DNA of 31,486 nucleotides from Planctomycetaceae bacterium (lineage in GTDB: Bacteria > Planctomycetota > Phycisphaerae > SM23-33), in NCBI GenBank assembly GCA_021371965.1, contig JAJFVE010000080.1, forward strand, positions 1 through 31,486, given 5' to 3'. Under the pieces are notes generated by a model, which ran no database searches, was not told where the DNA came from, and saw nothing but the letters and a program-made list of their open reading frames with translations. This document shows positions 1 to 6,730 of the stretch, in pieces (position 1 is the first letter of the stretch; each line of letters starts with the position of its first letter). The position numbers were made by a program, and so were the translations under genes.

Positions 1-1159
1 GCGAGAAGTTCAGGAACTTGCAGCCGTGGACCAGCGGCGGGCAGGCGGGGCGCATATGCACTTCTTTGGCCCCGGCTTCGTAAAGCATCCGCACGGTGTC
101 CTTGAGCTGCGTGCCGCGGACGATCGAGTCTTCGCAGAACAGCAGCCGCTTGCCCTTGATGAGCTCTTTGACCGGGATGAGTTTCATGCGGGCCACCAGG
201 TCGCGCATGGTCTGGTTCTGCGGCATGAAGCTTCGCGGCCACGTGGGCGTGTATTTGACGAACGGGCGGCGGTACGGCACGCCGGCGGCCGTGGCGTACC
301 CGATGGCGTGCCCGGTTCCCGAATCCGGGATACCGGCGACGACATCGACTTTGACATCGTCGTTTCGCGCCAGAGCTTCGCCGCATCGGTTGCGGCAGTC
401 TTCGGTGTTGACGCCCTCGTAGCTCGACGCCGGATAGCCGTAGTACACCCACAGGAACGAGCATATCTGCATCCGACTTCCGGGCTTCTTCATCTGCTGG
501 GCGCCGTCGGGCGTCAGCAGCGCGATCTCGCCGGGGCCCAGGTCGCGCTGGTACTCAAAGCCCAGGTTCGCGAAGGCGCAGGTCTCGATTGTGGCGGCCA
601 TCGCGCCGTCGCGGCGGCCCAGGATGATCGGCGTGCGCCCGAGCTTGTCGCGCGAGGCATAGATGCCCTCTGCCGTCAGCAGCAGCACCGAGCAGGAGCC
701 TTCGATCTGTTCCTGGGCGTTGGCCAGGCCGTCGGTAAAATTGGCCTCCTGGTTGATCAGCGTGGCGACCAGTTCGGTGGGGTTGACCTCGTTGTTGGCC
801 ATCTCAGAGAAGTGCGTGGTGCGTTTGCTGAAGGCCTTGGCGGCCAGTTGCTCGGCGTTGGTGATCTTTCCGACGGTGACGATGGCGTAGGTGCCCAGGT
901 GCGAGAAGACGATGACGGGCTGGTCTTCGTGGTCGCTGATGGCGCCGATGCCCAGGATGCCTTTGAGCTTGTGGACGTCGTCCTCGAACTTCGAGCGGAA
1001 CTGGGCATTCTCGATGTTGTGGATGTATCGCTGAATGCCGCTGCCGTTGAGAACGGCCAGCCCGCCGCGTTTGGTGCCCAGGTGGGAATGGTAATCAGTG
1101 CCGTAGAAGAGGTCGCTGACGCAGTTCTCGCGCGAAGCGACGCCAAAAAAGCCGCCCAT
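1..1159 (-). CDS. PurF-like amidophosphoribosyltransferase paralogue without the N-terminal Cys (3' end cut by window)
   Basis: The family makes 5-phosphoribosylamine from PRPP and glutamine, the first step of purine synthesis. The first 386 residues are present; the C-terminus lies beyond base 1. The N-terminal class II glutamine amidotransferase fold begins MGGFFGV, where active PurF has Met-Cys-Gly, so the catalytic Cys is replaced by Gly. Motifs LGTKRGG and DKLGRTPI follow. The phosphoribosyltransferase half has the PRPP loop FCEDSIVRGTQ near the window edge. Cys residues in QICSFLWVYYG and PACPPLVHGC match positions that hold a 4Fe-4S cluster in Bacillus PurF. The start at 1159 is preferred because AAAGGA lies 8 nt upstream; the ATG at 1168 is too close to that site. 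Many Bacteroidota and planctomycete genomes, as I recall, carry a similar MGGFFG-type protein annotated as PurF. It lies downstream of a Cys-bearing paralogue. Its activity without the Cys (ammonia-dependent, regulatory or other) is unknown. Confidence 0.85.
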   Translation of the reverse strand, partial: MGGFFGVASRENCVSDLFYGTDYHSHLGTKRGGLAVLNGSGIQRYIHNIENAQFRSKFEDDVHKLKGILGIGAISDHEDQPVIVFSHLGTYAIVTVGKITNAEQLAAKAFSKRTTHFSEMANNEVNPTELVATLINQEANFTDGLANAQEQIEGSCSVLLLTAEGIYASRDKLGRTPIILGRRDGAMAATIETCAFANLGFEYQRDLGPGEIALLTPDGAQQMKKPGSRMQICSFLWVYYGYPASSYEGVNTEDCRNRCGEALARNDDVKVDVVAGIPDSGTGHAIGYATAAGVPYRRPFVKYTPTWPRSFMPQNQTMRDLVARMKLIPVKELIKGKRLLFCEDSIVRGTQLKDTVRMLYEAGAKEVHMRPACPPLVHGCKFLNFS

Positions 1160-1243
1160 GCCAGCCATCCTTTCGTTTTGTGCATCTGCCTGTGGAGACT
1201 CTTACCGGATGGAGGGGCGTTTGTCCAGCGGTGCAAGAAGATT

Positions 1244-1260
1244 ACCACAGAGGCACAGAG
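1244..1260. repeat. Short dispersed repeat (CCACAGAGGCACAGAG type)
   Basis: ACCACAGAGGCACAGAG lies upstream of the Cys-less purF paralogue. A nearly identical stretch occurs in reverse orientation at 20822-20838, touching the rsmH stop codon. Two copies in one window, both intergenic, indicate a dispersed repeat rather than a gene-specific site. Its function is unknown. Confidence 0.6.
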
Positions 1261-1289
1261 AGCCCTGAGGTGAAAGAACGTTCCGGGAG

Positions 1290-1411
1290 AAAAGTTGGGA
1301 CGCTTACCACTTTCGATACATCCAGAATGTTAACGGCCTCTGCAGGGTAATCGTCTTAAGACTCGGCAATCTCGCCTTCGGGACCAGAAAGTGGTAAGCG
1401 TCCCAACTTTT
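1290..1411. mobile_element. 122-bp element with perfect 25-bp terminal inverted repeats (MITE- or REP-like)
   Basis: Positions 1290-1314 and 1387-1411 are perfect reverse complements over 25 bp; the core of the arm reads GGGACGCTTACCACTTTC. The 72-bp interior contains a 10-bp palindrome GTCTTAAGAC at 1353-1362, near the centre. There is no coding capacity. The element ends 2 bp from the stop codon of the Cys-bearing purF and separates it from the second purF-like gene. Terminal inverted repeats with no ORF fit a miniature inverted-repeat transposable element or a REP-type element moved in trans. No target-site duplication is obvious. In a purF transcript it would fold into a long hairpin and could act as a terminator or mRNA stabiliser. 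Confidence 0.7.
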
Positions 1412-1413
1412 TC

Positions 1414-2985
1414 CTACTCGTACGTGCGGCCTTCTTTGCCGTCGAGTTGTTTCTGGCGGGCCATGGCCATCAGCTTGTTGCCCCATCGGGTGGGGTATTT
1501 GCCGGTGACGCATCCGGTGCAGAGCGAGTCAGGGGGAACCTGGATACAGCCGGCCAGCGCCGGGACGGGCAGGTATTTCAGCGAGTCGATGCCCAGGGCC
1601 TTGGCCATGCCCGCCAGCACTTTGGGCGTGGGCGTTCCGTTGTACTTCTTGCCGACCAGGTGGGCGGCGAAGAGTTCCTTGAGCGTCGACATGTCGATGC
1701 CGTAGAAGCACGGAGCGATAATCGGCGGGCAGGCCACGCGGACGTGGATTTCTTTGGCCCCGCCGCGCTCTCGCAACTGCTTGGCCAGCGCCGCCAGCGT
1801 CGTCGAGCGCACGATCGAGTCTTCAAGCAGGAAGACCTTCTTGCCGCCCAGCACGGCTGGCAAGGGCGTGTACTTATACCGGGCGCTGCTGGTGCGCGTG
1901 GCGCCGGGCTGGATGAACGTCCGTCCCACGTAGCGGTTGCGGATGAGCCCCTCGACGCAGGGGATCTTCATCGCAAAGGCAAACGCGTCGGCGGCCGCCT
2001 TGGCGGTATCGGGCACCGGCACGACGATGGAGTTCTCGTCGACGGGCTGGTCTTCCATCGCCGCCAAAGCCGCCCCGCTGCGGGCGCGGGCCAGGTACAC
2101 GCTCGAGTCGTCCATCGTGCTGCCGACGCTGGAGAAGTACACCCACTCGAAGAAGCACCGGGCGACCTTCTTGCGCTTGGCATAGCGATGCACCCGCATG
2201 CGGCCGTTCTCGATGATCACGATCTGGCCGGGCTCGAGGTGCTTGATGTCGGTGAAGCCCAGGTTCGACAGGGCGACCGACTCGCTGGCGGCCGCGAACA
2301 GCCGCCCCTTGACGCCGTAGCTCAGCGGTCGCAGGCCGACGGGGTCGCGGGCGACGAACATGCGCCCCATGGCGTCGAGGAAGGTGATGTTGTAAGCCCC
2401 GTCGAACTCGCGGGCCAGCAGGCGCATGACGTTGGCCAGATCGGGGGCTTTATTGCCCCGAAGAGCGAACGAGAGCATGTGCATGATGATTTCGGTGTCG
2501 GTGTCGAGCGTGAAGTGGTAGTCGCGTTTGCTCAGCAGGCGGTTGCGAAGCACCGAGTAGTTGGCCAGGTTGCCGTTGAAGGCGAAGGCGAACCATTTCC
2601 ACAGCCGCCCGTGATGCCGCTCGAACGGCTGGGCGTAACGCTCGTCGTCGAGCCCGCAGGTGGCGTATCGCGTGTGCCCGATGGCGGCGGGGCCGGCGTA
2701 TTTCTCCAGGATGGCCGTGTGCTTGGCCGGATGGGACATGCGGAAGACTTCGTTGACGGTTCCGATGTCCTTGTAGGTGTCGAGCACCTGCTTGCGGCAG
2801 GGATTGTAGCTGGACAGGCCCGAGGCGAGCTGTCCGCGATTCTGCAGGTTGAGCAGGACCTGCGGCATGAGTGCGACAACGTCGTCGCCACACTTCATCT
2901 GCCCGGCCTTTTCGATGTCGCAGCGCGGCTTGCCCAGCCAATAGAGAGCCGCTACGCCACACTCTTCCTTGATTTCATCTAGCAA
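1414..2985 (-). CDS. purF: Amidophosphoribosyltransferase (glutamine PRPP amidotransferase)
   Basis: It catalyses the committed step of de novo purine synthesis in the cytoplasm. The nucleophile is the Cys in EECGVAALY, residue 9 from the TTG start, so a short propeptide (MLDEIKEE) would be removed, as in Bacillus PurF (11 residues). Other motifs: NRGQLASG, GHTRYAT, FAFNGNLAN (amidotransferase core), DPVGLRPL, and the PRPP loop FLLEDSIVRSTT. Cys in ARCFFEWVYF, PCFYGIDMST and SLCTGC match the four 4Fe-4S ligands of the Bacillus enzyme. The length of 523 residues is normal to slightly long. The TTG at 2985 has a strong AGGAAGG 5 nt upstream. The ATG at 3042 lies inside the predicted -10 box (3041-3046), so it should not be in the transcript. 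The second purF-like gene follows after the palindromic element. Confidence 0.93.
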   Translation of the reverse strand: MLDEIKEECGVAALYWLGKPRCDIEKAGQMKCGDDVVALMPQVLLNLQNRGQLASGLSSYNPCRKQVLDTYKDIGTVNEVFRMSHPAKHTAILEKYAGPAAIGHTRYATCGLDDERYAQPFERHHGRLWKWFAFAFNGNLANYSVLRNRLLSKRDYHFTLDTDTEIIMHMLSFALRGNKAPDLANVMRLLAREFDGAYNITFLDAMGRMFVARDPVGLRPLSYGVKGRLFAAASESVALSNLGFTDIKHLEPGQIVIIENGRMRVHRYAKRKKVARCFFEWVYFSSVGSTMDDSSVYLARARSGAALAAMEDQPVDENSIVVPVPDTAKAAADAFAFAMKIPCVEGLIRNRYVGRTFIQPGATRTSSARYKYTPLPAVLGGKKVFLLEDSIVRSTTLAALAKQLRERGGAKEIHVRVACPPIIAPCFYGIDMSTLKELFAAHLVGKKYNGTPTPKVLAGMAKALGIDSLKYLPVPALAGCIQVPPDSLCTGCVTGKYPTRWGNKLMAMARQKQLDGKEGRTYE

Positions 2986-3040
2986 GGGAACCTTCCTGGC
3001 CACCGCCGCGCCTGCCCGCGCATCGTCGCCCGAAGGAGGC

Positions 3041-3068
3041 ATGATACACGATTTTGTACGTCCGTCAA
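3041..3068 (-). promoter_or_regulatory. Sigma70-type promoter of purF
   Basis: Reading the minus strand, TTGACG (3068-3063), a 16-bp spacer and TATCAT (3046-3041) match the -35/-10 consensus at 5 of 6 bases each. The transcript would start near 3034, about 50 nt before the TTG start of purF. This supports the TTG over the ATG at 3042. Confidence 0.6.
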
Positions 3069-3115
3069 CTCCCCCGCGTTCTCGGGTAAACCCGATTGCG
3101 CGGTTCCGGAGAGGG

Positions 3116-3165
3116 GGAGAGCGGGATTAAGGGATTAATAGAAGCGATTAAGAGGATTGGGAAAG
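3116..3165. repeat. Dispersed TTAATCC-family repeat (one copy)
   Basis: AGAGCGGGATTAAGGGATTA followed by GATTAAGAGGATTGGGAAAG recurs at 7874-7930, 27411-27475 and in several reverse copies at 27555-27754. This is one of several repeat copies in the 435-bp gap between purF and the next gene. No coding signal is visible. Confidence 0.6.
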
Positions 3166-3245
3166 AAGGGTTGGATATGCTGGTGGCATGGTGACACGCG
3201 TTTCTGTTTCATGCGGGTCGCCATGGGCGCGCCGGGATCGGGGAA

Positions 3246-3281
3246 GTTACGTCCACGAATGTCACGAATGACACGAATGGG
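3246..3281. repeat. Dispersed CACGAATGTCACGAAT-family repeat
   Basis: The 36-bp stretch GTTACGTCCACGAATGTCAC then GAATGACACGAATGG is almost the exact reverse complement of 4415-4446. Internally it is built from a CACGAATG unit repeated about every 9 bp. Other copies: 4286-4323, 5119-5150, 21899-21930, 22020-22042 and 22123-22153. Confidence 0.65.
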
Positions 3282-3309
3282 AAAAAGCATAAGACAGGTG
3301 CGTTCAGCG

Positions 3310-3355
3310 GTCGAGTTCCTGTCCGCCGAAGCCTTGGCGAAGGCGGATGCTCGAC
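3310..3355. repeat. Nested inverted repeat (cruciform or hairpin)
   Basis: An outer pair GTCGAG (3310-3315) / CTCGAC (3350-3355) encloses an inner pair TCCGCC (3322-3327) / GGCGGA (3342-3347) around GAAGCCTTGGCGAA. A GGGTTTTT run follows at 3356-3364, giving a terminator-like shape on the plus strand, but no plus-strand gene lies upstream. It may be another dispersed repeat. The rest of the 3069-3477 gap shows only repeats and no gene. Confidence 0.45.
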
Positions 3356-3477
3356 GGGTTTTTGTAAGAGGAACGGGCGATAGGCTAAAAAGCGAAAATT
3401 CTTTACGCACTTCCGCGTCAAAGGGATACTGACTAACAACAAGGACTCACTTTTCCCGTGGCAGAAAGGGGAACGTT

Positions 3478-4275
3478 ATGCACAAAACGTTCATCGTGTC
3501 GTTGGTGCTGGCGGCCGCAATGGTCTGCGGCGGCTGTGAGAATTATTCCAAAGATGCACAGGTGAAGGCTCTTTACCGCGACAAACACATGCTCACGCAG
3601 CAGAAGGACGAGATGGCCAGGCAGTTGTCGGAGTCGCAGGCTCTCGGAGCCGCCGCATTGCAGCGGTCCGAGGCCGCGCGGCCTGCCGCAGCGGCCACGC
3701 TAGTGCCTTCGGCGGCTGCAGCGGCCCGCCCGGCGGCTGTCGATCCGCGCAGGATCATCTATAGCGCGCAGTTCGCCATCGTGGCGCCGGACGTTGCGGC
3801 AGCGCTGAACAAAGCCAAGGCGATGGCCGCCGCCTCGGGCGGGTACATGCAGCAGATGACCAGCGACACCATCGTCATGCGCATACCGGCCGAACGGTTT
3901 GATCCGTTTATCGCCGAACTGGCAGCGCTGGGCACCGTAACGCGCAAAAACATCGAGGCCGCCGACGTCACCGAGCAGTACGCCGACCTGGAGCTTCGCC
4001 TGCGATCGGCCAAGGCCATGCACGACAAGCTGATGTCCCTGCTGGACAAGGCCGCCGGCGTGAAGGACACACTGGCGGTGGAGACCGAGATCGGCCGCGT
4101 GCGCGAGGAGGTTGAGCGCCTCGAGGGCCTGCTCAACCGCCTGCGAAACCAGGTGTCGTACTCGACGATCAGCGTGAGCTTCACGGCCGCCGCCCTGGCG
4201 CCGCAGGAACTCAAGATCATCCTGCCCTTCCCCTGGCTGCAGACGCTGGGGCTGGATCGGCTGCTGGGAACGTGA
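3478..4275 (+). CDS. DUF4349-family lipoprotein
   Basis: 265 residues. The N-terminus MHKTFIVSLVLAAAMVCGGC is a signal peptide ending in a lipobox-like CGGC, slightly atypical at position -3, so Cys20 is probably lipidated. Residues about 28-55 are a charged heptad-like helix, followed by an Ala/Pro-rich linker to about 93. From RRIIYSAQFAIVAPD onward the protein matches the DUF4349 pattern: ASGGYMQ, VMRIPAERFD, DVTEQYADLELRL, then a long coiled coil (VETEIGRVREEVERLEG) and the strand QVSYSTISVSF. Members usually have a C-terminal transmembrane anchor; here only a short moderately hydrophobic end is seen. The start is supported by AAAGGGG about 7 nt upstream. The molecular function of the family is unknown; it is an envelope protein by its signal. 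The next gene also encodes a lipoprotein. Confidence 0.82.
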   Translation: MHKTFIVSLVLAAAMVCGGCENYSKDAQVKALYRDKHMLTQQKDEMARQLSESQALGAAALQRSEAARPAAAATLVPSAAAAARPAAVDPRRIIYSAQFAIVAPDVAAALNKAKAMAAASGGYMQQMTSDTIVMRIPAERFDPFIAELAALGTVTRKNIEAADVTEQYADLELRLRSAKAMHDKLMSLLDKAAGVKDTLAVETEIGRVREEVERLEGLLNRLRNQVSYSTISVSFTAAALAPQELKIILPFPWLQTLGLDRLLGT

Positions 4276-4285
4276 ACCGATCCCA

Positions 4286-4450
4286 AAAACTTACCACGAA
4301 TGTCACGAATAAAGACGAATGGGAAGGGAGAAGGAAGAGTAGTTGAACGGAGTGCATGGCGGCGGAATGGTATCGCTCCGGTCGCCACGGCATCCGATCT
4401 CAAAGGCTTCTTCCCCATTCGTGCCATTCGTGACATTCGTGGACGTAACT
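4286..4450. mobile_element. MITE-like element bounded by inverted CACGAATG repeats
   Basis: The left arm (4286-4323, ACTTACCACGAATGTCACGA...) and right arm (4414-4450) are imperfect inverted repeats of about 37 bp around an 90-bp core. The core has no convincing gene, although an ORF in frame with the next lipoprotein runs through it. It fills nearly the whole gap between two lipoprotein genes. The same arms bound a larger composite at 21899-22153. The terminal arms and the recurrence suggest non-autonomous mobility; no transposase is present. Confidence 0.55.
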
Positions 4451-4470
4451 TCTTCGGCGAAAGGAAGACT

Positions 4471-4929
4471 ATGTCGTACATTAAGACCATAACGGTCCTG
4501 GCGATGGCCGCGATTATTTCGGGCTGTCTGGGCGGGACGACCATGGAAGTGCCCGGAGAGTTCGTGCCCGTCGAGCGGACTGAACCTTACGACCTCAAGA
4601 CCGTCTCGGCCGACGGGGTCGTCTTGGCCAGACGTACGCAGGAGAACCCCAAGAACGGCACGCTGGAGTTCTGGGCCCAGGCCATCGGCAACCAATTGTC
4701 CGCTCGCGAGGGGTACAAACTCGCCGACAACGTCGCCGTGACCAGCGAATCGGGCGTGACCGGGCGGCTCATGACTTTCGACGCACTCCGTAGCGGCGCG
4801 GCCTTCAAGTACCTCGTGGCCGTGTTCGTCAAAGGCGACAAGGTGATCGTCGTCGAGGCCGGCGGGCGAGCCGAGTCTGTCACCAAGCTCCTGCCGCAGA
4901 TCCGCACAGCCATGATGACGGTCAAGTAG
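4471..4929 (+). CDS. Small lipoprotein of unknown function
   Basis: 152 residues. MSYIKTITVLAMAAIISGC is a clear lipoprotein signal, with lipobox I-S-G-Cys19. The mature part of about 133 residues is a single small alpha/beta-looking domain with no motif that I recognise; residues such as FDALRSGAAFKYLVAVFVKG and VIVVEAGGRAE look like core strands. The start at 4471 is chosen because AAAGGA lies 5 nt upstream and the signal peptide begins there. The same frame is open back to 4300 but only through repeat sequence. It follows the DUF4349 lipoprotein gene on the same strand, about 195 bp downstream, most of it the inserted element. Confidence 0.72.
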   Translation: MSYIKTITVLAMAAIISGCLGGTTMEVPGEFVPVERTEPYDLKTVSADGVVLARRTQENPKNGTLEFWAQAIGNQLSAREGYKLADNVAVTSESGVTGRLMTFDALRSGAAFKYLVAVFVKGDKVIVVEAGGRAESVTKLLPQIRTAMMTVK

Positions 4930-4935
4930 GCGTTT

Positions 4936-5019
4936 TCAGCCTAATGCGACCATCGCGACGGCCGCCAGCACGATCATCAGCGCTGCCAGCGGAAGAATGT
5001 CACTGCGGTTGAGTTTCAT
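4936..5019 (-). CDS. Candidate 27-residue single-membrane-segment micro-protein
   Basis: An 84-nt ORF. The product starts MKLNRSDILP and continues with about 17 mostly hydrophobic residues (LAALMIVLAAVAMVAL) ending in Gly, so it is predicted to be one transmembrane helix with a short positive N-terminus. GGGAGA lies 7 nt before the ATG. The gene is antisense-facing to the lipoprotein that ends at 4929, with 6 bp between stop codons. The good ribosome binding site plus the clean hydrophobic design are the evidence; no homologue is known to me. A chance ORF remains possible. Confidence 0.4.
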   Translation of the reverse strand: MKLNRSDILPLAALMIVLAAVAMVALG

Positions 5020-5118
5020 GGCGATCTCTCCCAAGAAGGCCGATCGCAGTATCTGACGCACGAGTCCCGAAGAAGTTCCAGCGTGTCTTCCATTCTTTCA
5101 TCCATCCACCCCCGTCCG

Positions 5119-5150
5119 ATTGGTGTCATTCGTGACATTCGTGGACTAAA
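5119..5150. repeat. CACGAATG-family repeat, single arm
   Basis: GATTGGTGTCATTCGTGACA followed by TTCGTGGACTAAATC is the reverse-orientation arm of the family also seen at 3246-3281 and 4415-4450. No partner arm lies nearby. The remainder of 4930-5209 holds only the micro-ORF and this repeat. Confidence 0.6.
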
Positions 5151-5209
5151 TCTTCCCCGTTATTGCTGCCGCGCGGTACACTTGATTGCCAGATGGCGAG
5201 TCTGACGGT

Positions 5210-5509
5210 ATGAGCGAAATAACCAAAGATTCCAAGCTGACATTCGGCAAGCACCGCGGCCGCAGGCTGGGCCAGTGCCAGAGCGACTATCTCGAATGGA
5301 TGGCCGCCAAGCTGCTCGACACCGACTTTCACGCATGGGCCCTGGCGGCCAAGAAGATCATCGAGTCCCGCAAGGCCGCCGGCGCGGCCGAGGTCAAGCT
5401 GGCCAGCCTGGAAGAACAGGCCGACGCCCTGCTGCGGCGGGCGGGCTTCGACTCCAAAGGCCAGAAGGCCGACGGATGGCAAGACGAGCAGGAGGAAGAG
5501 GAAGAATGA
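5210..5509 (+). CDS. DUF3820-like small protein
   Basis: 99 residues. LTFGKHRGRRLGQCQSDYLE near the N-terminus is the hallmark of the DUF3820 family (described in Pfam as putative quorum-sensing-regulated virulence factor), also found as a tail on some exonucleases. A Lys/Ala-rich helix follows (FHAWALAAKKIIESRKAAG), and the C-terminus is very acidic (DEQEEEEE). No signal peptide. The ATG at 5210 is used; a TTG at 5186 in the same frame is the alternative and neither has a strong ribosome binding site. It overlaps the next gene by 4 nt (ATGA), so the two are translationally coupled. No direct functional link between the two is known. Confidence 0.7.
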   Translation: MSEITKDSKLTFGKHRGRRLGQCQSDYLEWMAAKLLDTDFHAWALAAKKIIESRKAAGAAEVKLASLEEQADALLRRAGFDSKGQKADGWQDEQEEEEE

Positions 5510-6600
5510 CGCGAGTGGCACATAAGCCTAACGGACTTCTGGACGACGTGGCGGCCTTGTCGCATCGCTTCGGCGGCGACGAGTATGTCAAGGGCGGCGG
5601 CGGAAACTGCTCGGGCAAAGACGCCCACACGCTGTGGATCAAGCCCTCGGGCCTGGCGTTGAGCGATCTCAAGCCAGCCGACCTGGTCGCCCTCGACCGG
5701 GCGAAGCTGGCCAAGCTCTACACCGCCAAGTCGCCCCGCAACGCCACCGCCCGCGAGGCGCTGGTCAAGGAAATCATGATGGGCGCGGTGGCCCCGGGCT
5801 CGTCCGGCCGTCCCAGCGTCGAGAGCCCGCTGCACGACTCGTTCCACGCCACCTACGTCCTGCACGTCCACCCGCCGCTGGTGGGCGGGATGGTCTGCGC
5901 CGCCGGCGGAAAGGCCGCCTGCCAGGAACTCTTCCCCAACGCCCTCTGGATGGACTACACCGACCCGGGCTTCACCCTCTGCATGAGCATCCGACAGGCC
6001 GTCGCCGACTACACCAAAGAGCATGGCCGCCAGCCCAGCGTCGTCTTCCACGCCAATCACGGGTTATTCGTGGCCGCCAACACCACCGAAAAAGTCAGCT
6101 TACTCTGCCACGAAGTGCTCGACGTGCTGCGGCAGCGATATCTCGCCGCGGGCGTGGCGATGGAGATTCCCTTTGCAGCGGAGGCGCCCAAGGCCGACAT
6201 CGACAAGGCCATCGAGCAGATGTCCGAGGTGCTCGGGCCCCAAGCCGAACATGTCTGCGTCGAGTCCCCATTCGCCGTGGCCGCCGGACCGCTGACGCCC
6301 GACCACATCGTGTATATGAAGTCGCATACGCTGATCGGCCAGCCGACGCCGGCGGCCATCTCGCGATTCGTCAAGGCGCACGGATATATGCCGCGCGTCA
6401 TCAGTTGCCCCGCCGGCGTATTCGCCGTGGGCACGTCCCCGCGAAACGCCCAGTTGGCGATGGACCTCGCACAGGACGGCGCGCTGGTCGAGCAACTGAC
6501 AGCCGCTTTCGGCGGCGTGCAGTACATGACGGCCGCTGCGCAGGAGTTCATCGACAACTGGGAAGTGGAAGCCTACCGCCGGCAAGTGAGCCAAGGCTAG
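5506..6600 (+). CDS. Class II aldolase/adducin-family protein (sugar-phosphate aldolase, RhaD-like)
   Basis: 364 residues, cytoplasmic. Features of class II aldolases: the phosphate-binding GGGGNCSGKD, the catalytic-base Glu in SVESPLHDSFH, zinc ligands His-x-His in YVLHVHPPLVGG, and a third His in FHANHGLFVA. The length and end (FIDNWEVEAYRRQV) match the N-terminal half of the bifunctional rhamnulose-1-phosphate aldolase / lactaldehyde dehydrogenase proteins, but the dehydrogenase half is absent. The likely reaction is cleavage of a deoxy-ketose phosphate to DHAP and an aldehyde; the exact sugar cannot be read from sequence. The ATG overlaps the TGA of the preceding gene. A GH29 fucosidase 1.4 kb away makes a deoxy-sugar substrate plausible. 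Confidence 0.82.
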   Translation: MTRVAHKPNGLLDDVAALSHRFGGDEYVKGGGGNCSGKDAHTLWIKPSGLALSDLKPADLVALDRAKLAKLYTAKSPRNATAREALVKEIMMGAVAPGSSGRPSVESPLHDSFHATYVLHVHPPLVGGMVCAAGGKAACQELFPNALWMDYTDPGFTLCMSIRQAVADYTKEHGRQPSVVFHANHGLFVAANTTEKVSLLCHEVLDVLRQRYLAAGVAMEIPFAAEAPKADIDKAIEQMSEVLGPQAEHVCVESPFAVAAGPLTPDHIVYMKSHTLIGQPTPAAISRFVKAHGYMPRVISCPAGVFAVGTSPRNAQLAMDLAQDGALVEQLTAAFGGVQYMTAAAQEFIDNWEVEAYRRQVSQG

Positions 6601-6621
6601 GTGGCACAGGATCGCGGCGCG

Positions 6622-6730
6622 GGGTGCCGTGGCGGGAGGGCGAAGCCCGACAGCCACGACCGGGCAGCAGCGCCGCAAGTTCAGGGATCGTGGCTCTCCG
6701 GGCCTTCGGCCCTGCGCGCCACGGCACCCA
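6622..6730. repeat. Palindromic GCCGTGGCGGGAGG-family element between convergent genes
   Basis: The left arm (6622-6660) and right arm (6687-6730) are imperfect inverted repeats of about 38 bp; the arm core is GGGTGCCGTGGCG. The central spacer is 26 bp. Single-arm relatives lie at 21972-22012 and 22073-22112. It fills the gap between the aldolase and lpxK, which converge, and ends next to the lpxK stop codon. The folded RNA would be a strong hairpin in either direction, so it may serve as a bidirectional terminator even if it arrived as a repeat. There is no U-run. Confidence 0.6.

Noticed and set aside
26..1273. Long plus-strand open frame opposite the first purF-like gene
   Set aside because: It is the antisense frame of a clearly conserved gene; the composition (runs of Asp, Val, Gly, Arg) is typical of shadow frames in GC-rich DNA.
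3310..3364. Rho-independent terminator
   Set aside because: There is a stem and a short T-run on the plus strand, but no plus-strand gene precedes it in the window, so it is listed as an inverted repeat.
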